Below are positions 43,867 to 54,863 of a stretch of DNA of 64,000 nucleotides, piece by piece. The stretch's first letter is position 1. Each line of letters starts with the position of its first letter. The notes under the pieces were generated by a model that was given only the letters and a program-made list of their open reading frames with translations, was not told the origin of the DNA and searched no databases. Origin of the DNA: Fragilariopsis cylindrus CCMP1102. Lineage: Eukaryota; Bacillariophyta; Bacillariophyceae; Bacillariales; Bacillariaceae. The DNA lies in the NCBI GenBank assembly GCA_900095095.1, contig FMBT01000321.1:355507-419506 (forward strand), in the 5' to 3' direction. A program made the position numbers and the translations under genes.

Positions 43867-44940
43867 ATGACGCCGTCGTCGTCGTCGTCGTCATCATCGT
43901 TGCCGACGTCAAGACCAAATTACAAAGAATATTTGAAGAATGCTATTGCGATGGCAACAAAAAGTAATAAAACGATGACGACGACGACAACAGCATCAGC
44001 AGCAGCGATGATGAGGAATAGCAGGACGAGAGAAGAAGAAGAAGAAGTACAAGATGGTAATTGCGTACCGAAACAAAACGAAGTTAATGTTGATGATAAT
44101 AATAATACTATTGCTAGTCCAGAAGCTAGTATCTTATCATCGGTTCATTCAGAGTATTCAGTTCATGATACATCATCTTTATTATCTGCGATATCACAAG
44201 AATCAGAATTAGAATCACAGGAACAAGAAAAACAACAAGAAATTGATGCAGATGAAGATGAAAATGAAGATGAAGATGAAGATTCATTCTTGTCTTTGAC
44301 TCCATCTATGTTGGATAGTTCACTTTTTGAAGTAGCAACAACACCAACAAGATCAATAGCATTATCATCATCAGAAGAAGAAGAAGAAGAGGAAGTCGAA
44401 CATCAACATCAACGGAAAGCACGGCAACATCAAGAACAACAGCATCAAATAATTGATAGTAAAAGAACTAATGAAACTATTGATGATGATGATGATGATG
44501 ATGATAATAATGATGAGTCCTGCTGGTATGATCGATCAACGTTCGAGAGTATTGGAAGTCGAATGTTTGCAGATGACGACGACTTTACTACTGGTGGTAA
44601 TACAAGTAGTTATGAAGATATAGATGATGATGGAGGAAGAGGAAGTGGACCATCATCACCAAAACATCAACAACATCATAAAAAAGCACATACTACTACT
44701 ACTACTACTAATACTAATACTACAGCCACAGACTTGAAGGAAGAAGAAAAAATAAAAACTGCCACTACTACTGATAGTACTGGGATGGGTGCTGCCTTGC
44801 AGGTGGGTACGATTATAGCGGGAGTTTTCGGAATTATTCTTATCGTAACAACAAGTATTTTCTCTAATACTACTACTAGTGGTGATGATGATGGTACTGG
44901 TGATTCGAAACAACAAAAACATCGAAATAAAAAAAAATAA
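43867..44940 (+). CDS. Acidic low-complexity protein with C-terminal membrane anchor
   Basis: A 357-residue single-exon frame from ATG 43,867. It is almost entirely low complexity: poly-Ser, Thr, Glu, Asp and Gln/His tracts. Small ordered-looking pieces are RPNYKEYLKNAIAMATK near residue 17 and SILSSVHSEYSVHDTSSLLS, DSFLSLTPSMLDSSLFEV and SCWYDRSTFESIGSRMF. One hydrophobic segment near the end (ALQVGTIIAGVFGIILIVTT, about residues 308-327), followed by a short basic tail (KQQKHRNKKK), makes it a tail-anchored or single-pass protein. Function is unknown. Continuous coding sense over 1 kb and the anchor support a real gene. Confidence 0.65.
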   Translation: MTPSSSSSSSSLPTSRPNYKEYLKNAIAMATKSNKTMTTTTTASAAAMMRNSRTREEEEEVQDGNCVPKQNEVNVDDNNNTIASPEASILSSVHSEYSVHDTSSLLSAISQESELESQEQEKQQEIDADEDENEDEDEDSFLSLTPSMLDSSLFEVATTPTRSIALSSSEEEEEEEVEHQHQRKARQHQEQQHQIIDSKRTNETIDDDDDDDDNNDESCWYDRSTFESIGSRMFADDDDFTTGGNTSSYEDIDDDGGRGSGPSSPKHQQHHKKAHTTTTTTNTNTTATDLKEEEKIKTATTTDSTGMGAALQVGTIIAGVFGIILIVTTSIFSNTTTSGDDDGTGDSKQQKHRNKKK

Positions 44941-45780
44941 AAAAAACCACGTCCATAAAGGAGAATAAGTAAACGATAATAGTAGTAAGTAATAGTAGGT
45001 AGTAATAGGCGGTCGCTGTCGTCGTCGTTGTAACCAAGAAAAACATGACGAAACGTCGATGTCGTCTTTGTAATTCTCTTACGACATGCATATCGTTGGA
45101 TTCATTCACTCCTGGTTGTGCCCCCACTGCGGTGATTACATGATGTAGTGATCATTGGTTGACGAAGGAAGGCATGAATGAGAGCCATGTGTCAATGCTG
45201 TGACAATCCAAATTAATACTAGTACTATAAATGCAGTTGAGCATCCATTGTCGATACTTGATTTGTGTGTTTCTGCCCCAAAAACTCTTTCATGTTCATT
45301 CAATATATAAAACCTAAATCATGCCAATATAGAAACTAAATCATGCCCAAATTTTACTAGTATTTGTTAGTCTCGTATATAATCGCTCGACTAATGAGGC
45401 ATAATATATATCTGTAAAACATAAAATTCGTGCCTTCCATGCGTTCAAAGTGCCCTTCGAAAGGAGTAAGATTCAATAACACTAATATAATAATATTATG
45501 ATTAGATCGACTACTTTACTGACCATGAAACCTACCAGGTGGAATCAGCTACAGTACGCGCTTGTTGAACTCTGAGGTGTGTGTTCTGCTGCTTACGGAT
45601 ACGATTGATTCATGCTTTCATGATGTGTTGAAAATCAGGAGATCCATCACTTGAGAGATTCACACACCATCGGAAATCGAAAAGCAGACAAATCGACAAA
45701 CCAAGAATCGACAAGCAATAATCTTTTGTGCTAGCTAGTAAACACAACTGAAAGACATAGTTCTCAACAGATAAAACAGT
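44941..45780. other. Intergenic, no feature recognised
   Basis: 840 bp upstream of the IspH gene. No gene or repeat is supported; a 102-codon antisense frame overlapping the IspH start is a shadow. Confidence 0.45.
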
Positions 45781-47451
45781 ATGAGAATAAAGATCCAGCA
45801 AAACATCCTTCATTTGCTTCTTGTTGCAAATGTTGCAGAAGCATTTCGTGTTGGAAGCAGTTGTAATAATGCGCCTACAAGAGTAACGTCCTTGCGCTCT
45901 TCGACCACCGACGACCAAGATGCGACACCGATAGCCGCCGCCGCGGTTGTGCCAAAGGTGGTGAAGAAGGAAAAGCGCTTCTACATCAAAAATGAGCGAG
46001 AGAATATTGCCAAAAAGAAAGACTTTTTACGTGGGTCCGGTGTGTTCCGAAACGTCAAGGCGGAAGTCACGGAAGATATGAGACAACAATTCGATTCCGA
46101 AATGATGAACGAAATGAAAGATACACCAAATTACATGGTCGAACGGGATGGAGTGGAATTTTTCCTCGCCAAAGATCATGGTTTTTGTTGGGGCGTAGAA
46201 CGATCGATCAATTTAGCCTACAGTGCGGTGGAAACATTCCCCGAGTCCAAAGTGCACATCACGAATGAATTAATTCACAACCCGATGGTCAATGATCGGT
46301 TGCATAGCAAGAATGTGAACTTCATACAAAAGGACGAAGATAACAACAAGGACTTTACGCAGATCCAAGAAGGTGATGTTGTGATGTTGCCGGCGTTCGG
46401 AGCCACGCTGGACGAGATGAAGTAAGTTTTCTTTTTTGTTGTTTGCCACCACCGGCAAACTAACTGTATGGAATGAATGAATTCAATAATGTAGATATAA
46501 TTTCTGATATCTTGTCTTGTCTTGATCGTTTTTTGTAGGTTATTGGATGAGAAAAATGTCAAGGTGGTCGACACAACGTGCCCTTGGGTAGCCAAGGTTT
46601 GGAACACCGTCCATACGCATCAAGTTCGTGGCCTGACATCTGTCATCCACGGCAAGTACGCCCACGAGGAAACCATGGCTACGAAGTCCATGGCCGAGAC
46701 CTATATCTGCGTCAAAGATGTCGAAGAGGCTGAGTACCTCGCCGATTTCATCCTGACCGCCGAGGAGGGAGACGACGGTCGCAAGAAAGAATTCATGGAA
46801 AAGTTTTCCAAATCTTGCAGTTCCCATTTTGATCCTCACAAACATTTGCAAAAGATTGGTCTCGCCAATCAAACGACGATGTACAAGAAGGAGACGAGAG
46901 CGATCGGTCAGTTGTTGCAAAAGACCATCATGTCGAAATTCGGACCGGACCTGATCAACGAGCATTACTACGAGTTCGATACAATTTGTGACGCGACACA
47001 GGTCCGACAAGACGCCGTCGACGAATTGTGTAATATGCACGATGATGCACAGCAGCCCTCTCTCGATTTTATACTGGTGGTGGGAGGATTCGATTCTTCC
47101 AACACGTGTCATCTTCTGGAAATTCCACAGATGCGGGGCGTGACGTCCTATCACATCAACGCCGCCGACTGCATCCAGGCAGAGAACAAAATTCGACATC
47201 GAACCGTCGCTGGGGAGGTCATCGAGGACGAGGGTCCCTTCCTGACGGAGGATATGCTATGGTCGACCGATCAGGTAACTGGCGAAAAAACGAAAAATCT
47301 GCTTCGCGTCGGCGTGACGAGTGGTGCCTCAACGCCCGACAAGGAAGTCCAAGATGCTCTGGGAAGGATCATGATGCTCAACAAACTCAGTGAGGCGGGA
47401 ATCGAACTAGGAGGAGAAAAGGAATCGGAATTATTAGAAGAAGCGCAGTAA
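45781..47451 (+). CDS. ispH: 4-hydroxy-3-methylbut-2-enyl diphosphate reductase, plastid
   Basis: Two exons, 45,781-46,421 and 46,539-47,451, with a 117-bp GTAAGT...GTAG intron, encode 517 residues. IspH reduces HMBPP to IPP and DMAPP with a 4Fe-4S cluster, the last step of the plastid MEP isoprenoid pathway. The three cluster cysteines sit in DHGFCWGVERS (about residue 136), VVDTTCPWVAKVW (about 225) and EFDTICDATQVRQDAV (about 362). TSGASTPDKEVQDAL near the C-terminus is the substrate-binding Ser/Thr motif. The long form with the insert after the second Cys is that of plants and cyanobacteria. The N-terminus (ILHLLLVANVAEAFRVGSS) is a signal peptide ending AEA|F, the diatom plastid motif. 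Exon 2 is richer in G+C and in C-ending codons than the neighbouring genes, which suggests high expression. Confidence 0.93.
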
Positions 47452-47879
47452 TCAAAAATGACGTACTCGATCATGACCTAGCTAAACACCAATACTACAC
47501 AACGTATCTACCAGACTGCAACGATGGAGTCGCTACAAATTGTTATGTGATCCCTATTCCAAGAAGGAAACACGCCCAACTTCGCGCATTAGCTCTCTTG
47601 GAGCCGCATTAGCTAAGCCACACAAACCATAAATCATCATTACCGTAACATTTTTGATGATGCCCTTCTAGGGTGCCGTCATGCCGTGAGTGTGACCTTG
47701 AGGCCAACCGTGATCCCCAGCGACTTGGAATCGATTGGAAGGAAGAAAAATTACCAGTGCATGAATGCATCATACGGTTAAAGTTAGAAAAAGTAGTCAA
47801 TAGTAATATTGAATAGTGTACGGTAATTAACATATGTATTGAACTAGCGATTTGATTCTATTTCTACATTATTTATTGA
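47452..47879. other. Intergenic between convergent genes
   Basis: 428 bp of 3' flanks; a GCATTAGCT word is repeated at about 47,586 and 47,606. No feature was recognised. Confidence 0.45.
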
Positions 47880-50405
47880 TTAGCTTTTCTTTTTCTTTTT
47901 TCCCATTCTCTCATGCTCCATTTCGACCTTTTTCAGTATTCCTAAAGGATCCTTTTGATTCTGTTTGAATCTTAATAAATTTGTCATATACGGTCGTATC
48001 ATCCCCTCAGTCATATCAGCAGTACCACCATCATTTCGAACATGAACCATAGGAGAAGTGGGATATGTCCTTCTTGGATGTTTTCGTAAAGCCTTTGATC
48101 TTTCTTTGATCATTTTAACTAATGGAAATTCGATGTAAGGATATTGACTCATCGAAACAATCTCGCAATCGTATGGCAAGGTTGCATTTTTAGCATCCTG
48201 TTGTTCCTTCAACATCGCCATTAAGAGATATTGATCCTTCCCAATCTTTTTAGTCTTTTCGGCGTCAAATTTTGTCCGCCATAAATCCAAACAAGGAGGA
48301 GATAAGGATCGATCTAATACCATCTGCCCACCTTGGATTTGCCATTTGTTGGAATTTCCTTTAAACATAAACATTCTACCACGTGGCACAGCTACAGGCA
48401 AGCTATTTACGACGATAGTGTCATTTTTCGCGTACTGAGGGCCGATTCTATACGTTTCTTCTAGACCATGAAAAGCTGGCCACATCGAACTACCAAAGAC
48501 GATGTCAACATCGAGATAATAGACGAGTTCCACAGCGTCTAAACGAGAATCTTTCCCTACATATTCTATCACTAGAGTTTTGAATCGTTTATATATCATG
48601 TTGGAAGTTTTGTAGTGAGTTTTAATATGCTCCCTTTCCGGTTCCATAATAATAACGTTGTCCGCCCAATTGGAAATATCAGAATAACGATCGGGAGGAG
48701 CATCGGTTATTACAACGATCCAACCAGGATATTTTCCCGCGTTTCTTGCAGAATAGACAAATCTTTCGACGGTTTTAGTTTCAGCGGCTATTTCTCCCAT
48801 ACTAATAACAACGAAAGCTCTTCCGATATCGTCTACGTAGTCTAACTCTTTCATCTTCGCTCCCACCTCTGCCCTACTAAGGGTTGCCATTTGGTCGACA
48901 ATTACTACTTCATTGTTCGTGTCGCCATCGCCGTCACCATCATTACCATCATTTATAGTCACACCAACTTCACCGATAGATGAGGTGGGCGAATTCTCCT
49001 CCTGTTGATTGCCTGGTTGTAGCTCGATAATAGTGGATTGGTTTTCCTTTGAAACGAATACTTCTTTTGCTTCTAAATTTTGCTTCTTCTTTCCTTTATC
49101 TCTTTGACCTTCATCGAGGTACGTCTTTGTTGTGATTCCTAACACATCTTCTTGACCGCGTTCGAATCGCATTACGAATCGAAGGTATGCCTCTAAATCC
49201 TCCGGCGATAACTTTTTTAGATCCCCGCCTGTATTTTTGATGTGGTTTAAGACGGGAATTGAGTCATATGACTTGTTATCGTTATTGGTCGTATGATCTT
49301 CGTTCTTTATAGGCCGACCAGCAATTTCTTTCATATACGTTCGAGTAGGGAAGAGAATATGCCGTTCTTCTTGTGGCATGATAACAATTTCACACTTCAA
49401 CAAAGAATTGTCCTTTGTTTTGGCGGCTTTTTTCTGATCATCGAGCATTTGCATCAAAAGTACTTGATCAATCGTCGTCGTCTCAGGATCCATCAAGGAG
49501 CGGAGTCGTTCCAAACACGGTTGAGACGTCGTTCGGTCTAAGATCATTTGTCCACCCTGGATCTTCGTTTGTTTGTAATTTCCTTCAAACATCCACATCT
49601 TTGCTGCAACAGAAGATTGGTTCTTGTTTTCATTGCTATTATTATTATTGTCAATCGCAGAAGAACCGATTTGATACCTTCGTTCCAAATCGTGAAATAG
49701 TGGCCAGACTGAATTTCCAAATACGATATCTACATCAAGATAATATACTAATTCGATGTCGTCTAATCTTGAATCTTTTGATAGATATTGCAAGACGTAA
49801 GTTTTGAATTGTTTATATACCATAGCAGGTCCCTTCGCATAATGCCGTATGTAATGTTCTTCGTCCGGACGCACTATCGTGAATTTATTGTTACCAGTCC
49901 AATCTAATAGTTCCTTGTATCGATCGTCTGGAGCATCAGATATGAGTACAATCCAACCAGGAAATCTTCCAACATTCCTAGCAGACCAAACAAAACGTTC
50001 AACATAATTGGAATTGATAGCACTTTCTCCCAAGCATAGGATGACCAAGGCTCGTTGTTTGTTATCGAATTTGTCAGAATAGTTTTTGCTACGACTTACA
50101 ATGCTGCTCTTAATTATGCTGTTGCTTGCCTTGACTGTGTCTGAACTACTGTTAATATTGTTGATGTTGACGAATGGCTCGTCCATTATCGTTGGGACGA
50201 TTGACATCTCCCTCGTTGTCGAATTGTTCGCCAACAAGCTTTGTTTCAAGTAATTTGACATCACCGTTAGTTGCTGAAGGACACATAACACTGTTATTAT
50301 AACAAATATCCATCGGATGGTATCTGGAGTATTTGATTTTGTTTTTGGCGTAACTATTGATGGCAACGACGACGATGATGATGACATGAAAGACCACATT
50401 TTCAT
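47880..50405 (-). CDS. Type II membrane protein with two tandem glycosyltransferase-like domains
   Basis: An 841-residue single-exon frame from ATG 50,405. A signal anchor (IRWIFVIITVLCVLQQLTVM, about residues 30-50) is followed by N-glycosylation sequons. Two homologous domains occur at about residues 111-400 and 530-825. Each has a start like ALVILCLGESA / AFVVISMGEIA, then VERFVWSARNVGRFPGWIV / VERFVYSARNAGKYPGWIV. A DxD-type metal/nucleotide-sugar motif, VYYLDVDIVFG, lies near residues 220 and 631, and the motif IQGGQMILDR / IQGGQMVLDR follows. Both copies keep DVD, so both may be active. The layout suits a Golgi glycosyltransferase of the GT-A (GT8-like) type; donor and acceptor cannot be told. 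The two halves are clearly diverged, so the duplication is not recent. Confidence 0.8.
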   Translation of the reverse strand: MKMWSFMSSSSSSLPSIVTPKTKSNTPDTIRWIFVIITVLCVLQQLTVMSNYLKQSLLANNSTTREMSIVPTIMDEPFVNINNINSSSDTVKASNSIIKSSIVSRSKNYSDKFDNKQRALVILCLGESAINSNYVERFVWSARNVGRFPGWIVLISDAPDDRYKELLDWTGNNKFTIVRPDEEHYIRHYAKGPAMVYKQFKTYVLQYLSKDSRLDDIELVYYLDVDIVFGNSVWPLFHDLERRYQIGSSAIDNNNNSNENKNQSSVAAKMWMFEGNYKQTKIQGGQMILDRTTSQPCLERLRSLMDPETTTIDQVLLMQMLDDQKKAAKTKDNSLLKCEIVIMPQEERHILFPTRTYMKEIAGRPIKNEDHTTNNDNKSYDSIPVLNHIKNTGGDLKKLSPEDLEAYLRFVMRFERGQEDVLGITTKTYLDEGQRDKGKKKQNLEAKEVFVSKENQSTIIELQPGNQQEENSPTSSIGEVGVTINDGNDGDGDGDTNNEVVIVDQMATLSRAEVGAKMKELDYVDDIGRAFVVISMGEIAAETKTVERFVYSARNAGKYPGWIVVITDAPPDRYSDISNWADNVIIMEPEREHIKTHYKTSNMIYKRFKTLVIEYVGKDSRLDAVELVYYLDVDIVFGSSMWPAFHGLEETYRIGPQYAKNDTIVVNSLPVAVPRGRMFMFKGNSNKWQIQGGQMVLDRSLSPPCLDLWRTKFDAEKTKKIGKDQYLLMAMLKEQQDAKNATLPYDCEIVSMSQYPYIEFPLVKMIKERSKALRKHPRRTYPTSPMVHVRNDGGTADMTEGMIRPYMTNLLRFKQNQKDPLGILKKVEMEHERMGKKKKKS

Positions 50406-51065
50406 TTTACAACGATGTATGTAGCCTGGTTGCTGTGCTACCTGTCCGAATTTAAAGCTGGCATAGGTTATGTTGTCTTCTGATTTCTACCTAATATAGG
50501 TGTCCGGTGTTGATGTCACTTCCTTCCTTCTCGTTTTTTCTTTGTCTGCTCGATGCGAGAAGTATAGAGGCCTTTCTTTCGAAGATTCGAGAATTTAAAT
50601 GGTATGTAATCTTTTTCCGTTGTTTTTTTGTGTGTGTGAGATACATGGGCAATAATAATTTTGTCGTTATTTTCGCATCCCCTGGTGCGCTGCGAGCAAA
50701 GAAGACCTCATTATTATTATTTTATTTAGTGAAGCAGGCGTGCAAAATTTTACTATGATGATATGATGTATATGTACTATTAATAACTATGTTTTAGTCT
50801 AACCAGATGTACGTTTTACTTCGAGGCGCCATCAATCAAAAAGTAATATTTCTTTTTCATCGATCAATCGATCCATCACAAACATAAACATACATACCGG
50901 TATTAGCAAATCTTGACAGCTCATCATACTGTACTGTCGAACATTATTTATCCTTACACCTAGGTAACTTACTTGGTGCGCTACTGTCTAGCTGACTAGA
51001 CTGATCTTCGATCCTAAACACATTCACATTCACACCCACTTCATACATCCGTATACAGTACCATT
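50406..51065. promoter_or_regulatory. Divergent intergenic region
   Basis: 660 bp between the start codons of the glycosyltransferase and the YceD-like gene, so it likely holds both promoters. No specific element can be named. Confidence 0.35.
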
Positions 51066-52127
51066 ATGTTGAGACAACGAACATCGTATTATGGTTCATG
51101 TTTGGTAGCGTTGACCTGCTATTCTACTAGCGCATACGCATTTAATTTATGTCACAACAATCATGAAAGAACGCAGCAGCAGCAGAGCAATTTCCTTTTC
51201 CGAAACGACAACAATGATAACAAGTACTATGAATCACGACTCTTCGCCTCCGCCGCCGATAGTAGTAATAGTGATAACAACGATGATATCAATAATACTG
51301 ATGAAGAGAAATCAGCATCAACAACAATAAGAAATTCTGCCTTTATACGAAATGAATTTTCACGCATTATAAATATTGATCGAATATTTTCAAATCGTAG
51401 AAGAGCATTAAATCAATCCCAACGTGATCATGTTGTGACTGTAAAAGCGGATGAAAAGGAAAGGACAGCATTAGCCGAACGATTTGATTTAAAGGGAATA
51501 ACAAAATTAACTGCAGAATTAAATTTCCGTCCAGCACAAGATGGATTAGCAGAATTAGGGTATGGTGGTAGTTTCCCTGTTGAGGCTGAGGGGATGATTG
51601 AGGCACAGTTAACACAAACATGTGTCCGTACAAATGAAGAATTTGAAGTGGATGTAGAAATTCCTGTGTATGCTATTATACGACCAGTTGAAAGTAATTA
51701 TGAAAAATTGAATGGTGGTATTAATACATCGACAGAAAAACAGATACAAGAGGAGGAGGACGTAGAAGAAAGTAACAACACTAAAGGTAAAAAGAAGAAC
51801 AAGAAAAATAAAAAGAAGAAAGATAACTCGTTTCATGAAAATAAAAAGGTATACAATTTGGATGATATATTTGATTTACAAACGGCATTACAAGAAGCAG
51901 ATTCATTCAGTAGTAGTGGTGGTGGTGGTAGTGGTAATAGTAATGGTAATGGTGGTAGTGACGACGAGGATGGTGCCGCAGATGTTGTGGAAGATGAAGG
52001 TATTTATTCATTATCATCAGATCAATTAGATGTTGGAGAATTAATCGCACAAACATTTTGGTTAGAATTAGACTGGTACCCAAAAAAGCCAGGAACTGAT
52101 CCAATGGAATTTGAAATATCAGGTTGA
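51066..52127 (+). CDS. YceD/DUF177 family protein, predicted plastid-targeted
   Basis: A 353-residue single-exon frame from ATG 51,066. The signal peptide SCLVALTCYSTSAYA is followed by FN, an AYA|F plastid cleavage motif. The DUF177 core lies at about residues 120-220: ELNFRPAQDGLAELGYGG, then EAEGMIEAQLTQTCVRTNEEF, then VDVEIPVYAIIRP, with the characteristic CVRT after an alternating strand pattern. Bacterial YceD and plant DUF177 proteins promote 23S rRNA accumulation and 50S assembly, so a role in plastid ribosome biogenesis follows from the family. A ~100-residue Lys/Glu and poly-Gly insert separates the core from the C-terminal LIAQTFWLELDWYPKKPGTD. The TCVRTxE motif is intact; a usual later Cys is not evident. 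Confidence 0.83.
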   Translation: MLRQRTSYYGSCLVALTCYSTSAYAFNLCHNNHERTQQQQSNFLFRNDNNDNKYYESRLFASAADSSNSDNNDDINNTDEEKSASTTIRNSAFIRNEFSRIINIDRIFSNRRRALNQSQRDHVVTVKADEKERTALAERFDLKGITKLTAELNFRPAQDGLAELGYGGSFPVEAEGMIEAQLTQTCVRTNEEFEVDVEIPVYAIIRPVESNYEKLNGGINTSTEKQIQEEEDVEESNNTKGKKKNKKNKKKKDNSFHENKKVYNLDDIFDLQTALQEADSFSSSGGGGSGNSNGNGGSDDEDGAADVVEDEGIYSLSSDQLDVGELIAQTFWLELDWYPKKPGTDPMEFEISG

Positions 52128-52757
52128 AAAAGATGAAGTTTGAGGAAAAGTCTCTCGCACAAGAGCATATACTACAAAGAGAACGATTACAGTAAGAACA
52201 TAAATAAGAAATAATAATATGTATTCATTATAACAGCGAACTGGACTAAATAGATATGTTGTAGCACAGCAGCATACACAGAGAAAGATGGTGTGTAAAG
52301 TTTTTATTAGTTTTTTTGGAAATGGAACTACTTCTCGAAGAAAGTGTACATAATATCATAATTTCATAATATTATACAGGCTCTGCGATGATTGCAAAAC
52401 AACATCCCAAAAACCTCTTTTTTCTGGCTCTAATATAATAGTTAGTCAACTCTATGTAATAGAGTAGTGTAGATCCATACAGTATCGCATAAGATAAGAA
52501 TCTGAAAGTGGTACATTTGTGCTGCTGAATCAAACTGTTTCATAATCAAAAATAAATCAATACATATGCACCACATCTAATCTGGTACCCATACCATACC
52601 ATACTGCTTCTCTTCATTGTCTCTATCCTCTTAAGATATATTTAAAGTAGTTCACATTTTATTCTTGGTATCTTCATATACTTACTTCAAGTAGCATGTA
52701 TAAAGTCCCAGTCAGATAGTATAATTGGAGCTTAATATGCATAGGGTGGATACCTGG
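52128..52757. other. Intergenic, no feature recognised
   Basis: 630 bp between the YceD-like gene and repeat copy 2; AT-rich with nothing that can be named. Confidence 0.45.
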
Positions 52758-54863
52758 ACCGGACTTTGGGGTGCTAGGGATGTGTTCTTCACACTGGAAG
52801 GTGGTAAAGGGTGTGATGCAGCCTAGGACATGGAAAAATGGCCCATTTGGGGGGGGGGGGGGGATGTGACCTAATATACACAAAAAAGATGAATTGTCCC
52901 AAATTAAGCACGTGGGATTGACCATATACACCAAAGGGAATATAAACTTGGCGAGCTATGAGCAGGACCATGCTGATGTGGGCGCCAAAGGAGGAAAACC
53001 TGTTTGGGGGCCTAAATGACCCTTTTTGGTGCTTAGCACACCCTGACACCTTCTTAACCTCCCTACAGCCCTAAGCAATAGTTGCATGGCACGCGCGTAG
53101 GCCAGACGGTGAGTCAGTGACTAAGCACAACTCACATCCATCCAATATACGATAGCTAAAAAGCCTATCATCGGAATGAAAGCAAACCCAATTACAATAG
53201 CAATAGAGATCCTCATAATCTAAATATAACACAGTTAATAAGAACTCAGATAGATTCTGAATTGTCCCTGCTCGCTTCTGTCCTTCAACCAATAAAAGCG
53301 CATATCGATTGCTTTACTTCGATTTTGTTTAATTGTACCATTCATGATGCCTTCTGCTGTATTGTTATCTGTTCTCATTGGTGTTGCTGGTTGTTTGTGT
53401 CCTAATTCCTCACATGTTATTCTTAATGGTATAATTGCTTTGGCATTCATAAATAATGCTCCGATTTCGGCTTCTGCTGCGGAGGACATTACTGATTTGA
53501 TTATTTTTGCAATGACTAATATTGCACCGTTGATTATTTGTAGGTTTCCTTTGTGGTTTCCCATGTATGTAAATCCGCCTGCTCTGCTTCTTGCTTCTGA
53601 TGCTACTAAGTAGGCTGCATCGGAGTGGTTATGGATTACCATGTCGCTTGCTCTGAATATTATTTCGGCGTCAGGATGAGTGGCACAGTAATTAAGAAAA
53701 TGGGCTAGTGCTTCCATAGTCTTTTCAGTACCTTCTGTTGTTTGTGTTGCTAAATCATTCAGGGCATGTAACATTGTTGTATCGATTGCTCTTGCATAAT
53801 ATAAAAATTTTCCACACACCTGTTGTAATAATTTTGTTTCCCTTTTGTTTATTGGATTGGTTTCGTCGATTTTTGCCATTTGTTGTTTTCTACCATATAC
53901 TGGTGGTGTATACGGCGATGGTGAATTAAATTTGATTTCATTTGTACCAGGATGTTGAAACTCTAATAGCGCTTCCTTGACGTAACCTGGCATTGATAAT
54001 GTTGCTGTTCTGTTGACATAATCCCACTTGATTGTGATGCCCAGATAAAATTCTGCTTTCAGATCTACTTTTATAGGGTATCGATCACCAAGTGTTTCTA
54101 CTAAATGATCCATATCTTCTTTGTTTTCATATTTGACACCAAAATCGTCCACCACTAATGAGAAAGCTATTTTTCTTGTCTTGTGGGTGAACGATTATGA
54201 TCTCTCAAGGTTGTTTGGTATGTATTGATGGTGCATCATGGCCTTGATTACACGCGCACTTGGCACTTAGAGAAATTGTGTGTTTTAATAGCGTTCGGTT
54301 TTGACCCATGACACCCCAAATATATGTATGGTTACCTGAAGCAATGATAGAATCCAAAACTTCTATGAGTCAGATTAATTTTATTTGGGACTCAGCATAC
54401 TTGGTGGTATATGGGCGTGGTAGCATCTCAAATATCTTTGCAACGTATGCATTTTGGGTTCTTTTATGTCTATTTTAACCCTTGGTTCACCCCTGGTTGG
54501 ATTTTGGTGCACCATGCTGGTTCTAGAACCTAAGTAGAAGTTATTCATAATCTTATTATTGAAAGTTGTTTAATATTCCAATAACCAAACTCCACTGGAG
54601 AATTTGTGAGATAAATTACTTTAGACAGGTAATGAGGAACTATGAGGGATGGTAGGAGGGAAACACAATGTTCTAGTACACTATATGGATGTTAGTGTAC
54701 CCTACCCATCTGGTGTTGTCCTCTGCAACTGTTTCAAATGAGATAGTTAGTTGTTCATTATTTCTGATCTAAAATCATGTTATTATTATTTGTGTGCCTG
54801 CCATAACAGCAAGACAAATTTATTTTCGCAACCATAGGGTGATAAAAGTTGTAGGAGGCACAC
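52758..54863. repeat. Dispersed repeat, copy 2, interrupted by a copia relic and cut by the LTR element
   Basis: 52,758-53,083 and about 54,200-54,863 align with copy 1 at 4709-6410. The two parts are separated by a retrotransposon fragment where copy 1 has about 60 bp. Copy 2 lacks about 245 bp present in copy 1 (after 54,474). The repeat ends in the second tandem unit, at GGAGGCACAC, exactly where the LTR of the full-length element begins. No continuation of the repeat is found on the far side of that element, at 62,582. Confidence 0.75.
53084..54200 (-). pseudogene. Ty1/copia RT-RNase H fragment
   Basis: The open frame reads on the minus strand from about 54,200 (SLVVDDFGVKYENKEDMDHL) to 53,235. 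Its start lies at the catalytic VDD of reverse transcriptase, so the polymerase N-terminal part is missing. It continues through AEFYLGITIKWDY, the RNase H block (HSDAAYLVASEARSRAGGFT, SSAAEAEIGALF, KAIDMRFYWLKDR) and stops prematurely at IYLSSY. The remaining 150 bp to 53,084 holds only fragmentary sense. It differs clearly from the 54.9-62.6 kb element (SSAAEAEIGAL against SSTEAELVGVD), so it derives from another copia lineage. No LTR is seen at either edge. It sits within repeat copy 2. Confidence 0.8.

Noticed and set aside
45610-45918. 102-codon antisense frame at the IspH start
   Set aside because: It overlaps the real IspH presequence and has no independent support.
53344-53613. Plus-strand frame in the copia relic
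   Set aside because: It is the reverse strand of the RNase H coding sequence.
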